Source: Alphaproteobacteria bacterium
Lineage (GTDB): Bacteria; Pseudomonadota; Alphaproteobacteria; Rhodobacterales; Rhodobacteraceae
Length of the DNA stretch: 64,000 nt
NCBI GenBank assembly: GCA_030425185.1
Contig: JAUIAU010000004.1
Location: 1-64,000, forward strand
Direction: 5' to 3'
The notes beneath the pieces were generated by a model, which did no database searches, was not told where the DNA came from, and saw only the letters and a list, made by a program, of their open reading frames with translations. Made by a program: the position numbers and the translations under genes. Shown here in pieces: positions 56,643-64,000 of this stretch (within the stretch, counting starts at the first letter, position 1; each line of letters opens with the position of its first letter).

Positions 56643-57248
56643 ATGCAAGGGAAGGGGCCGGAAAAATCGGCAAGGACGCGGGGCTTGAGCAGCAAGCTGC
56701 ACAGGACGGTGGCCCTCGTGGGCATGATGGGATCGGGCAAGACGGCGGTCGGCACCGAGGTCGCCCGGCGTCTCGGCGTGCCCTTCCTCGACTCCGACCG
56801 CGAGATCGAGCGCGCCGCCAACGCCACCATCGCCGAGATCTTCGCGCGCGACGGCGAGCCGTTCTTCCGCGAACGCGAGACCGCCGTGCTGCACCGCCTG
56901 CTGCACGGCACGCCCTGCATCCTGTCCACCGGGGGCGGGGCCTTCCTGGCCGAGGCGAACCGGGCGATGATCGAAGCGGATGGCGTGGCGCTGTGGCTCG
57001 ACGCGGATGTCGACCTGCTCTGGAGCCGGGTGAAGCACAAGACCACCCGGCCGCTGCTGATGACCGACAATCCGCGCCGCACTCTGGGCGAGATCTTCGA
57101 GCGCCGCGTGCCGGTCTATGCGCTCGCAGGTCTCCGGGTCGCGGTGCGGCCGGGGGCCAGCATCGCCGAGACCGCGGCGCAGGTCATCGACGTGCTCAAA
57201 AGCCGCCCGGACGTGGTCTCGGACGACGGCACGACAGAAGGTTCATGA
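56643..57248 (+). CDS. aroK: Shikimate kinase
   Basis: Phosphorylates shikimate in aromatic amino acid synthesis (201 residues). Walker A is GMMGSGKT (27-34); the shikimate-binding DSD is at 49-51, and STGGGAF and RPLL supply substrate contacts. The N-terminal about 20 residues (MQGKGPEKSARTRGLSSKLH) extend beyond the usual core, so a later start is possible, but the ATG at 56643 is the best. It is divergent from the xerD group and 1 nt from aroB. Confidence 0.93.
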   Translation: MQGKGPEKSARTRGLSSKLHRTVALVGMMGSGKTAVGTEVARRLGVPFLDSDREIERAANATIAEIFARDGEPFFRERETAVLHRLLHGTPCILSTGGGAFLAEANRAMIEADGVALWLDADVDLLWSRVKHKTTRPLLMTDNPRRTLGEIFERRVPVYALAGLRVAVRPGASIAETAAQVIDVLKSRPDVVSDDGTTEGS

Positions 57249-57249
57249 T

Positions 57250-58371
57250 ATGACGTTGAACATGGATACGGTCCGGGTCGCGCTCGGCGAGCGCAGCTAC
57301 GAGGTGCGCATCGGTGCCGGCCTGCTGACCGAGGCAGGGCGCCACATCGCGCCGATGCTCCCCCGGCCACGTGTCCGGATCGTGACGGAAAGCACGGTCG
57401 CAGCCTTGCATCTCAAGACGTTGCAGGACGCTCTTGCGACCGAGGGCATCGCGTCGGAAGCGCTGATCCTGCCGCCGGGCGAGTCGACGAAAGCCTGGCC
57501 CGAGTTCACGCGCACCGTGGAATGGCTGCTGGCCGAGAAGGTCGAGCGCCGTGATCTGGTCATCGCCCTTGGCGGGGGTGTCATCGGCGACCTCGTCGGA
57601 TTCGCGGCGGCGGTCCTGCGCCGGGGCGTCGGCTTCATCCAGATCCCGACGTCGCTGCTGGCCCAGGTCGACAGTTCCGTGGGCGGCAAGACGGGCATCA
57701 ACGCGCCGCAGGGCAAGAACCTGATCGGCGCTTTTCACCAGCCGAAACTTGTACTCTGCGACATAGATGTCCTCGGCACGCTGACTCCGCGTGATTTTCT
57801 CGCGGGGTACGGCGAGGTGGTGAAGTACGGCCTTCTGGGTGACGCGCAATTCTTTGAATGGCTTGAGGAAAATGGCCCCGCATTGCCGTCGGGCGACGGC
57901 GCTGCCCGACAGACGGCGGTGCGGCGCGCGGTTCAGATGAAAGCCGAGATCGTCGCCCGGGACGAGACCGAGCAGGGCGACCGCGCCCTGCTGAACCTCG
58001 GTCACACCTTCTGTCACGCGCTCGAGTCGGCGACGGGCTATTCCAGCCGTCTGCTGCACGGCGAAGGCGTCGCCATCGGCTGTGCGCTGGCGTTCGAATT
58101 ATCGTCTCGCCTTGGCCTGTGCTCGCAGGAGGCGCCCAGCCGGGTCCGCGCGCACCTGCACGCGATGGGGATGAAAACTGACCTCGCCGACATCGATTCA
58201 GACCTGCCGTCCGCAGAGGGCCTTCTGGACCTCATGGCGCAGGACAAGAAGGTGATCGACGGCCGTCTGCGCTTCATCCTCGCGCATGACATCGGCAAGG
58301 CCTTCGTCACCTCCGACGTGCCGCGCGAAACCGTGCTCAAACTGCTGGACGAGGCGCTGGCGACGCACTGA
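57250..58371 (+). CDS. aroB: 3-dehydroquinate synthase
   Basis: Second step of the shikimate pathway, NAD+ and metal dependent (373 residues). NAD-binding GGGVIGDLVGFAA and the active-site PTSLLAQVDSSVGGKTGIN are intact; the metal ligands lie in GEVVKYG, LGHTFCHALE and LHGEGVAIG. The start at 57250 lies 1 nt after the aroK stop. It is convergent with ssb. Confidence 0.96.
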   Translation: MTLNMDTVRVALGERSYEVRIGAGLLTEAGRHIAPMLPRPRVRIVTESTVAALHLKTLQDALATEGIASEALILPPGESTKAWPEFTRTVEWLLAEKVERRDLVIALGGGVIGDLVGFAAAVLRRGVGFIQIPTSLLAQVDSSVGGKTGINAPQGKNLIGAFHQPKLVLCDIDVLGTLTPRDFLAGYGEVVKYGLLGDAQFFEWLEENGPALPSGDGAARQTAVRRAVQMKAEIVARDETEQGDRALLNLGHTFCHALESATGYSSRLLHGEGVAIGCALAFELSSRLGLCSQEAPSRVRAHLHAMGMKTDLADIDSDLPSAEGLLDLMAQDKKVIDGRLRFILAHDIGKAFVTSDVPRETVLKLLDEALATH

Positions 58372-58394
58372 GCGTCGCCGCGCAAGACATTGAC

Positions 58395-58904
58395 CTAGAA
58401 CGGAATATCGTCGTCCAGATCGCTGCGGCCGCCACCTGCAGGCGCGCCTCCGCCGCCGAACCGGCCGTCGTCATAGCCGCCCATGCCGCGATCGTCGGAG
58501 TACCCGCCGCCGCCGTAGCCGCCACCGCTGCCACCCCCCGAACCGCCGCCGTCGCGCCCGTCGAGCAGGGTCAGCTCCCCGCGATAGGGGCGCAGCACGA
58601 CCTCGGTCGAATAGCGGTCCTGCCCGGACTGGTCCTGCCACTTGCGGGTTTCCAGTTGGCCCTCGATGTAGACCTTGGATCCCTTCTTCAGGTACTGCTC
58701 CGCGATCCGGGCCAGGGGCTCGGAAAAGATCGCGACCGAATGCCATTCGGTCTTCTCGCGGCGTTCGCCCGAGGTGCGGTCCTTCCACGTTTCCGAGGTC
58801 GCGATCCGCAGGTTGCAGACCTTGCCGCCATTCTGGAAGGTCCGGACTTCCGGATCGCGTCCGAGATTCCCGATCAGAATGACCTTGTTCACCGAGCCTG
58901 CCAT
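58395..58904 (-). CDS. ssb: Single-stranded DNA-binding protein
   Basis: Protects single-stranded DNA in replication and repair (169 residues). The OB fold occupies about 1-110 ([40 protein letters not shown]), then a glycine-rich linker (about 118-155) and the acidic partner-binding tip DLDDDIPF. No LexA box was seen in its upstream region, which it shares with the divergent transglycosylase gene. Confidence 0.96.
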   Translation of the reverse strand: MAGSVNKVILIGNLGRDPEVRTFQNGGKVCNLRIATSETWKDRTSGERREKTEWHSVAIFSEPLARIAEQYLKKGSKVYIEGQLETRKWQDQSGQDRYSTEVVLRPYRGELTLLDGRDGGGSGGGSGGGYGGGGYSDDRGMGGYDDGRFGGGGAPAGGGRSDLDDDIPF

Positions 58905-59032
58905 GCCTGTCTCCCACGATTCAGTTGGTGCAGGTTACACCATCCATGCTTGGTGAAGAAAAGGTGAAAACCGGCCCGCTTGGCCGGGACCCTCCGACCC
59001 TGTAGAAAGGCGCGCAGTTTGGAGGGAGACCC

Positions 59033-59605
59033 ATGCAGAGCGCTCTCGCTGTCGCAGCCCTGACGACCCTCGTCGCGTCCGTGGCGTATGGGGATACCGC
59101 GCCGTCCAGCAAGTCCCGGATGGACCTCTTCGAGAGTCAGACCCGTCTTCTCGACGGTCGGCTGTCGGACCAGTACGAGTTCTCGAACCGGTTGCGCCCG
59201 CAGCCCGAGCTGGAGATCATCCCGATCTGGCGCGGCAGCTACCGGGGCCCGTACCTCGATCTGGCGCGCGTCGCGGCGCGGCGCCACAACGTGCCGGAGG
59301 ATCTGTTCCTGCGGCTGATCGAGCAGGAAAGCCGCTGGAACGCGGACGCCGTGTCATCGAAAGGGGCCGTGGGCCTTGCGCAGTTGATGCCTGACACCGC
59401 GACGCTGCTGAACGTCGATATCGCCGATCCGGCGCAGAACCTCGACGGCGGGGCGCGGTTCCTGCGCCGCCAGTTCGAACGCTTCGGGACCTGGCGGCTC
59501 GCTCTGGCGGCCTACAACGCCGGCCCCGAGAGTGTCGAAGCCCATAACGATGTCCCGCCGTTCCCGGAGACCGAAGCCTACGTTCGTGCGATCCTCGGCC
59601 GCTGA
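59033..59605 (+). CDS. Lytic transglycosylase (SLT family)
   Basis: Periplasmic peptidoglycan-cleaving enzyme of 190 residues with a signal peptide (about 1-20). The SLT domain (about 73-185) has the catalytic E99 in LIEQESRWNADAVSSKGAVG, followed by AQLMPDTA and AYNAGPESV. It is a small single-domain member. The ATG follows GGAGGGAGACCC, a strong ribosome site. It ends at a hairpin between it and the convergent livM gene. Confidence 0.92.
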   Translation: MQSALAVAALTTLVASVAYGDTAPSSKSRMDLFESQTRLLDGRLSDQYEFSNRLRPQPELEIIPIWRGSYRGPYLDLARVAARRHNVPEDLFLRLIEQESRWNADAVSSKGAVGLAQLMPDTATLLNVDIADPAQNLDGGARFLRRQFERFGTWRLALAAYNAGPESVEAHNDVPPFPETEAYVRAILGR

Positions 59606-59617
59606 GCCCCGAATAGT

Positions 59618-59648
59618 GAACAGAGGATCCTGTGTGAACCCTCTGTTC
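59618..59648 (+). terminator. Terminator of the lytic transglycosylase gene
   Basis: Stem GAACAGAGG / CCTCTGTTC (9 bp, 13-nt loop) starting 13 nt after the stop codon, with ATTTTT a few bases beyond. The T-run overlaps the end of the convergent livM gene. Confidence 0.65.
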
Positions 59649-59652
59649 TGGA

Positions 59653-60957
59653 TCATTTTTCCGGGATCAGCCCCTTTGGCGAGAAGCGCAGCACGAGCAG
59701 CAGGATCACGCCCATGGTCAGCAGGCGCATATGCGCGGCCGATCCCAGCAGGTGATCGCGCAGCCAACTGCCTTCGGTCATGCCCGCCGTCACGGCCTGC
59801 ATCAGCCAGAGGCCGATCGGCTCGACCATCACCCAGAGCCACCAGATCAGGAAGCCGCCCAGCACAGCGCCCCAGTTGTTTCCGGAGCCGCCGACAATAA
59901 CCATAACCCAGATCAGGAAGGTGAAGCGCAGCGGCTGGTAGGTGCCCGGCGTCAGCTGGCCGTCGAGCGTCGTCATCATCGCGCCGGCAATGCCGCACAC
60001 CGCCGAGCCCAGCACGAAGACCTGCAGGTGACGCGCCTTCACGTCCTTGCCCATCGCCTCGGCCGCGACCTCGTTGTCGCGGATCGCGCGCATCATCCTA
60101 CCCCACGGGGCGTTCAGCGCGCGCTGTGCCATCCACATCAGGATCGCCAGCACGATCAGGAACAGGACTGCATAGAGCAGCTTCACCACGACCGAGGACG
60201 CGGTGACCGGATCGGCCCCGATCGCCACCATCCGGTCGACGAAGGCCGGGGTCTGTTGCAGGTCAACCTCGTAGGGAACCGGGCGGGGCAGGCCGATCAC
60301 GTTCTTCACGCCGCGCGCCAGCCAGTCCTCGTTCTTGAGCACGGCAATGACGATCTCGGCGATCCCGAGCGTCGCAATGGCGAGGTAATCCGAACGCAGC
60401 CCAAGCGCGGTCTTGCCGACGATCCACGCCGCGCCCGCGGCAAGGACGCCGCCCATCGGCCAGCCCATAACGACGGGCAGGCCGAGACCGCCGAGATAAC
60501 CGGTCGCGGCCGGATCGACGGCCTCGACCGCGCTGCGGGCCGGGTCGAAGACCATCCGGTAAAGCACGAAGCCGCCGAGAAGAATCACGAAGACGACCAG
60601 CGCCCGTAGTCGGCCTTTCGGCAGCTTCGACCAGGCCAGGATGGCTGCCACGATGGTCGCCGCACCGCAGACCAGACCCAGCAAGAGGCGGATCCCGCCG
60701 GCGGCCCAGGCCTCGCCCACCGGCGGCATCGCGGTCAGCACCGCGGCAAGGCCGCCGAGCGCGACGAAGCCCATGATCCCGACGTTGAAGAGGCCCGCGT
60801 AGCCCCATTGCATGTTTACGCCGAGCGCCATGATCGCACTGATCAGGCCCATGTTGACGATCGTCAGCGCGACGTTCCACGACTGGAGAAAGCCGGTCAG
60901 GACGATGAGCAGACCGACAAGGGCGAAAAGGCCGATGGCCCGGAGATTGAGCGTCAT
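59653..60957 (-). CDS. livM: LivM-type ABC transporter permease
   Basis: Inner-membrane permease of a branched-chain amino acid (HAAT) importer, 434 residues, with about ten hydrophobic segments. Family segments are GYAGLFNVGIMGFVALGG, LRSDYLAIATLGIAEI and the cytoplasmic coupling loop RMMRAIRDNEVAAEAMGKDV. It is longer than typical LivM because of inserts around 70-175 and 195-235. Translation starts at 60957 within the livH stop (ATGA). The substrate could be an amino acid, amide or urea. Confidence 0.9.
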   Translation of the reverse strand: MTLNLRAIGLFALVGLLIVLTGFLQSWNVALTIVNMGLISAIMALGVNMQWGYAGLFNVGIMGFVALGGLAAVLTAMPPVGEAWAAGGIRLLLGLVCGAATIVAAILAWSKLPKGRLRALVVFVILLGGFVLYRMVFDPARSAVEAVDPAATGYLGGLGLPVVMGWPMGGVLAAGAAWIVGKTALGLRSDYLAIATLGIAEIVIAVLKNEDWLARGVKNVIGLPRPVPYEVDLQQTPAFVDRMVAIGADPVTASSVVVKLLYAVLFLIVLAILMWMAQRALNAPWGRMMRAIRDNEVAAEAMGKDVKARHLQVFVLGSAVCGIAGAMMTTLDGQLTPGTYQPLRFTFLIWVMVIVGGSGNNWGAVLGGFLIWWLWVMVEPIGLWLMQAVTAGMTEGSWLRDHLLGSAAHMRLLTMGVILLLVLRFSPKGLIPEK

Positions 60958-61964
60958 ACCGATTTCCCCCTGAAAAGGCCCGTGGGCCGGAAGAGAAGCA
61001 CGATCACGAGGATCATGAAGCTGACGGCGAACTTGTAGTCGGTGCTCAGCAGTTGGGCGAGCGAGTCCGGCGCCCATGCCTCGGGCAGGACGTATCCCAG
61101 TACCTTCTTGAAGGCATAAGTCACGGCGACCTCCGAGTAGGCCACGACGAAGGCCCCGGCGATTGCCCCCAGCGGATTGCCCAGACCGCCGACGATGGCC
61201 GAGGCGAAGATCGGCAGCAGGAGCTGGAAGTAGACGAAGGGACGGAAGCTCTTGTCGAGGCCGTAGAGAACCCCCGCGGTCGTCGCCAGCGCGGCCACGA
61301 TCAGCCACGTATAGAGGACAACGCGTTCAGGATTGATCCCCGAAAGCAGCGCGAGATCCTCGTTGTCGGAATAGGCGCGCATCGACTTGCCCGTCCGGGT
61401 CCGGTTCAGGAACCAGAACAGCGCGGCCACCGCGATGGCGGCGGTCACAAGCGTCAAAGCCTGGCTGGTGCGGATCGCGAGGCCTTCAGGAAGACCCGTC
61501 ATCTCGCGGAAATCCCTGACGGAAATCAGGAACCGGGCGCCATCGGCAAAGCTCTGGTCGTCGGGACCGATCACGAAGCGGACGAGACCGTTCAGGATGA
61601 ACATGACGCCGAGCGACGCGATCACGAAGGTGATCGGCGGGGCCTTGATCCGCCGGTAATGCGCGTAGACGGCGCGGTCGGTCAGGATCACCAGAACCGC
61701 GCAAGCGGCGATGCCGACGGGCAGGGCGAGCAGGGCGGTCGGCAGCGGGCCGAGCGAGATCCCGGCGCCTTGCAGGCCCCAGGTCGCGAGGATGACGACC
61801 ATCGTGCCGAAGGCCATCGTGTCGCCATGTGCAAAATTCGAAAACCGCAGGATGCCGTAGATCAGCGTCACCCCCAGTGCCCCGAGCGCCAGTTGCGCGC
61901 CATAGGCGGTCGCCGGGATGACGACGAAGTTCGCCAGAACGACCATGGCGTTGATCATGTCCAT
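60954..61964 (-). CDS. livH: LivH-type ABC transporter permease
   Basis: Partner permease (336 residues) with about eight hydrophobic segments. Characteristic motifs are LGVTLIYGILRFSNFAHGD near the N-terminus and RTRTGKSMRAYSDNEDLALLSGI, the coupling helix region, plus GGLGNPLGAIAGAFVV. The ATG at 61964 was chosen because GGAG sits 8 nt upstream; a GTG at 61973 would overlap that site. It is coupled to livM and lies 62 nt after livF. Confidence 0.91.
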   Translation of the reverse strand: MDMINAMVVLANFVVIPATAYGAQLALGALGVTLIYGILRFSNFAHGDTMAFGTMVVILATWGLQGAGISLGPLPTALLALPVGIAACAVLVILTDRAVYAHYRRIKAPPITFVIASLGVMFILNGLVRFVIGPDDQSFADGARFLISVRDFREMTGLPEGLAIRTSQALTLVTAAIAVAALFWFLNRTRTGKSMRAYSDNEDLALLSGINPERVVLYTWLIVAALATTAGVLYGLDKSFRPFVYFQLLLPIFASAIVGGLGNPLGAIAGAFVVAYSEVAVTYAFKKVLGYVLPEAWAPDSLAQLLSTDYKFAVSFMILVIVLLFRPTGLFRGKSV

Positions 61965-62026
61965 CGGCGGCACTCCGGGCTAGCGTGGCAGGTATCTGGA
62001 TATGTCATGGTCCGCTCCGACATGGG

Positions 62027-62764
62027 TCAGCCGCCGAGGAAGCTGCGCCGGACCTCGGGGTCCTGCAGCAGGTCCTTGCCGCTGCCGGTATGCGCGTTGC
62101 GCCCCTGCACCAGCACATAGCCCTTGTCCGCGATCTCGAGCGCCTGGCGGGCATTCTGTTCGACCATCAGGATCGAGATCCCGGTCCGCGCCACCTCGAT
62201 GATCCGGTCGAAAAGCTCGTCCATCACGATCGGCGAGACGCCGGCGGTCGGTTCGTCCAGCATCAGGACCTTAGGCTGGGTCATCAGGGCGCGCCCGACG
62301 GCGACCTGCTGGCGCTGGCCTCCGGACAACTCGCCCGCGTGCTGGCGGCGCTTCTCCTTCAGGATTGGGAACAGCTCGTAAACCTGCGCCATCGTGTGAG
62401 AAATGTCGTCCCGGCGCAGGAAGGCCCCCATCTCGAGGTTCTCTTCCACGGTCAGCGACGTGAAGATGTTCGAGGTCTGCGGCACGAAGGCCATGCCCTT
62501 GGCGACGCGGTCCTGCGGCGACAGGCGCGTGATGTCCTCGCCCCCGAGGCGCACCGCCCCTTGCCGGACGTTCAGCATGCCGAAGACCGCTTTCATGGCG
62601 GTGGACTTGCCCGCACCGTTGGGGCCAACGATCACGGCGATCTGGCCTTCCTCGACCGCGATCGTGCACTCGTGCAGGATGTCCGCGCCCTTGCCGTAGC
62701 CGCCGGTCATCTTGTCCCCGATCAGGAAGGGCTCAGCCACCGTGCTGCCCCCGGACACCTGCAT
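62027..62764 (-). CDS. livF: LivF-type ABC transporter ATPase
   Basis: ATP-binding subunit (245 residues) of the HAAT importer. Walker A GPNGAGKST, signature LSGGQRQQVAVGRAL, Walker B VLMLDEPTAG and H-loop MVEQN are intact. The first 10-18 residues are variable, and a GTG nine codons in could be an alternative start. It is 12 nt from livG. Confidence 0.93.
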   Translation of the reverse strand: MQVSGGSTVAEPFLIGDKMTGGYGKGADILHECTIAVEEGQIAVIVGPNGAGKSTAMKAVFGMLNVRQGAVRLGGEDITRLSPQDRVAKGMAFVPQTSNIFTSLTVEENLEMGAFLRRDDISHTMAQVYELFPILKEKRRQHAGELSGGQRQQVAVGRALMTQPKVLMLDEPTAGVSPIVMDELFDRIIEVARTGISILMVEQNARQALEIADKGYVLVQGRNAHTGSGKDLLQDPEVRRSFLGG

Positions 62765-62776
62765 ACCTCATCCCGT

Positions 62777-63562
62777 TCACCCCGCCGCAATCTTGTGCTT
62801 GTTCTTCAATCCGGTGCCGAGATAGGCCTCGATCACCTGCTCGTTCGCCTTGATCTGCTCGATGGTGCCTTCGGCCAGAACGCGCCCCTCGGCCATCACG
62901 ATGACCGGGTCGCAGAGGCGGCCGATGAAATCCATGTCGTGCTCGATCATCACGAAGGTGTAGCCGCGCTCCTTGTTCAGGCGCAGGATGGCGTCGCCGA
63001 TGGTGTTCAGCAGCGTCCGGTTCACGCCCGCGCCGACCTCGTCGAGGAACACGATCCGCGCATCGACCATCATCGTGCGCCCCAGTTCCAGCAGCTTCTT
63101 CTGACCGCCCGACAGGTTCCCGGCCTTCTCGTCCTTCAGATGGCCGATGGTCAGGAAATCAAGGACTTCGTCGGCTTTCTTCAGAAGCGCCGCTTCCTCC
63201 TCCGCGATCCGCCCGCGCTGGAACCAGGTGTTCCACAGCCGCTCGCCGGCCTGGTTCGGCGGCACCATCATCAGGTTCTCGCGGCACGACATCGACGAGA
63301 ACTCGTGCGCGATCTGGAAGGTGCGCAGCAGGCCCTTGCCGAACAGCTCGTGCGGCTCGAGGCCCGTGATGTCCTCGCCCTCCATCGTGATCCGTCCGGA
63401 GGTCGGCTTGAGGACGCCCGCGATCACGTTGAACAGCGTGGTCTTGCCCGCGCCGTTCGGACCGATCAGGCCGGTGATGGAGCCCTTCGCGATCGACAGG
63501 CTGGCCCCGTCCACCGCGTGAAACCCGCCGAAGTGCTTGTGGACGTTTTCGACGACGATCAT
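62777..63562 (-). CDS. livG: LivG-type ABC transporter ATPase
   Basis: Second ATP-binding subunit (261 residues). Walker A GPNGAGKTT, signature LSGGQKKLLELGR, Walker B IVFLDEVGAGV and the H-loop MIEHDM are present. The C-terminal extension ending LGTGLKNKHKIAAG is typical of LivG. LivG replaces the usual DEP with DEV. It follows livK after an 80-nt gap containing a strong hairpin. Confidence 0.93.
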   Translation of the reverse strand: MIVVENVHKHFGGFHAVDGASLSIAKGSITGLIGPNGAGKTTLFNVIAGVLKPTSGRITMEGEDITGLEPHELFGKGLLRTFQIAHEFSSMSCRENLMMVPPNQAGERLWNTWFQRGRIAEEEAALLKKADEVLDFLTIGHLKDEKAGNLSGGQKKLLELGRTMMVDARIVFLDEVGAGVNRTLLNTIGDAILRLNKERGYTFVMIEHDMDFIGRLCDPVIVMAEGRVLAEGTIEQIKANEQVIEAYLGTGLKNKHKIAAG

Positions 63563-63589
63563 CCGGCCACCTCACAAGAGTTAAGAAAT

Positions 63590-63616
63590 GTGCCCGAAAT
63601 CAAAGATTTCGGGCAC
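63590..63616 (-). terminator. Hairpin between livK and livG
   Basis: A perfect 12-bp stem (GTGCCCGAAATC / GATTTCGGGCAC) with a 3-nt loop, 25 nt after the livK stop, followed on the minus strand by ATTTCTTAA. It should attenuate or stabilise so that livK product exceeds the rest. Confidence 0.72.
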
Positions 63617-63641
63617 AATGTTCAGATCAGATCGCCAGCGA

Positions 63642-64000
63642 TCAGCGGTACTTGACCACCGACAGCGCGCCGTCCTTGATCTCGATCTGGCGGTAGTTGC
63701 CGGCCGACTCGCCCGGTCCGATCAGTTCGACCGCCGACGCACCGACGTAGTCGACGTCGCCGCCCGCCGCGAGGATCTCCAGCGCCTTGGCCAGTTCGCC
63801 CGGCAGGATCGGCTCGCCCGGGGCGTTCGCCACGTCGAAGACCTTCTCCTTGTAGGCCGCCGGATCCGACGAGCCCGCCGCCTGCATCGCGAGCAGGATC
63901 AGGGCCGCCGCGTCATAGCTTTCGGCCGCGAAGGGCGAGGTGGCGTTGAACGCGTCGCCGACCAGATCGGCGAAGATCGCGGCACCTTCCGAGTCGGTGC
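63642..64000 (-). CDS. LivK-type substrate-binding protein (C-terminal part only)
   Basis: The last about 119 residues of a periplasmic binding protein of the amino acid/amide family; the N-terminus lies beyond the window end. The frame is open from the edge (TDSEGAAIFADLVGDAFN, FAAESYDAAALILLAMQAAG) and ends in GPGESAGNYRQIEIKDGALSVVKYR-type sequence, matching the C-terminal lobe of LivJ/LivK proteins. It heads the livGFHM operon. The ligand cannot be judged from this part. Confidence 0.85.
   Translation of the reverse strand, partial: TDSEGAAIFADLVGDAFNATSPFAAESYDAAALILLAMQAAGSSDPAAYKEKVFDVANAPGEPILPGELAKALEILAAGGDVDYVGASAVELIGPGESAGNYRQIEIKDGALSVVKYR

Noticed and set aside
58905-59032. 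Searched for a LexA box upstream of ssb
   Set aside because: No GTTC-N7-GTTC or GAAC-N7-GAAC arrangement is present between ssb and the transglycosylase gene.

Overview
The window is GC-rich, densely packed alphaproteobacterial chromosome. The best fit is the order Rhodobacterales (Roseobacter/Rhodobacter/Paracoccus relatives). The evidence is an agl alpha-glucoside cluster under a LacI regulator, an IscR that lacks the usual cluster cysteines at the head of an isc/suf operon, a CckA-type hybrid kinase, GAAC-N7-GAAC LexA boxes before recA, a monomeric isocitrate dehydrogenase and an IalB-family protein. No insertion sequence, prophage, integrase island or CRISPR array was seen. XerD here is the housekeeping dif recombinase.

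Layout. 1-3.4 kb: a sulfide:quinone oxidoreductase fused to a rhodanese/phosphatase-like domain (5' end outside the window), followed by a SulP anion transporter. 3.4-4.0 kb: an exported ClpP-fold-like protein, then about 700 bp with no recognisable gene. 4.7-9.6 kb (minus): a chemotaxis operon, STAS-cheY-cheA-cheW-cheR-cheY-small helical protein. Its order matches rhizobial che operons but it lacks cheB and cheD. 9.7-19.9 kb: a divergent sugar locus, aglR-GH1 glucosidase-glk on the minus strand and aglE-aglF-aglG-aglA-aglK on the plus strand. Two AAAGCGCTTT palindromes lie in the shared control region. 20-31.3 kb (plus): HpcH-type aldolase, TDT-family transporter, guaB, an RsmB-type rRNA methyltransferase, cckA, recA, alaS and a DUF1330 protein. 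31.3-36.1 kb (minus): two membrane proteins, icd, a small protein and an alpha/beta hydrolase.

36.2-44.4 kb (plus): the Fe-S assembly operon iscR, cysteine desulfurase, sufB, small membrane protein, YbjQ, sufC, sufD, two YIP1-like membrane proteins and sufS. A tRNA-Arg(CCG) follows. 44.7-47.2 kb: divergent MepK-like (DUF882) endopeptidase and YcbB-type L,D-transpeptidase genes. 47.3-49.9 kb: lpxD, an acyl carrier protein and a ketoacyl-ACP synthase. 49.9-56.5 kb: an IalB-family protein with a terminator in its upstream region, a HerA-like ATPase, a CorC/HlyC-type protein, xerD, a secreted protein and a 44-residue membrane peptide. 56.6-59.6 kb: aroK-aroB, ssb and a lytic transglycosylase. 59.7-64 kb (minus): a branched-chain amino acid type ABC operon livK(partial)-livG-livF-livH-livM.

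How the genes work together. The agl locus covers periplasmic capture, import, hydrolysis and glucose phosphorylation. The suf operon couples a Fe-S-responsive regulator to sulfur donation and scaffold assembly. Both ABC operons carry a perfect hairpin just behind the binding-protein gene, which probably raises its dose over the membrane components. Translational coupling through ATGA or GTGA overlaps is common.
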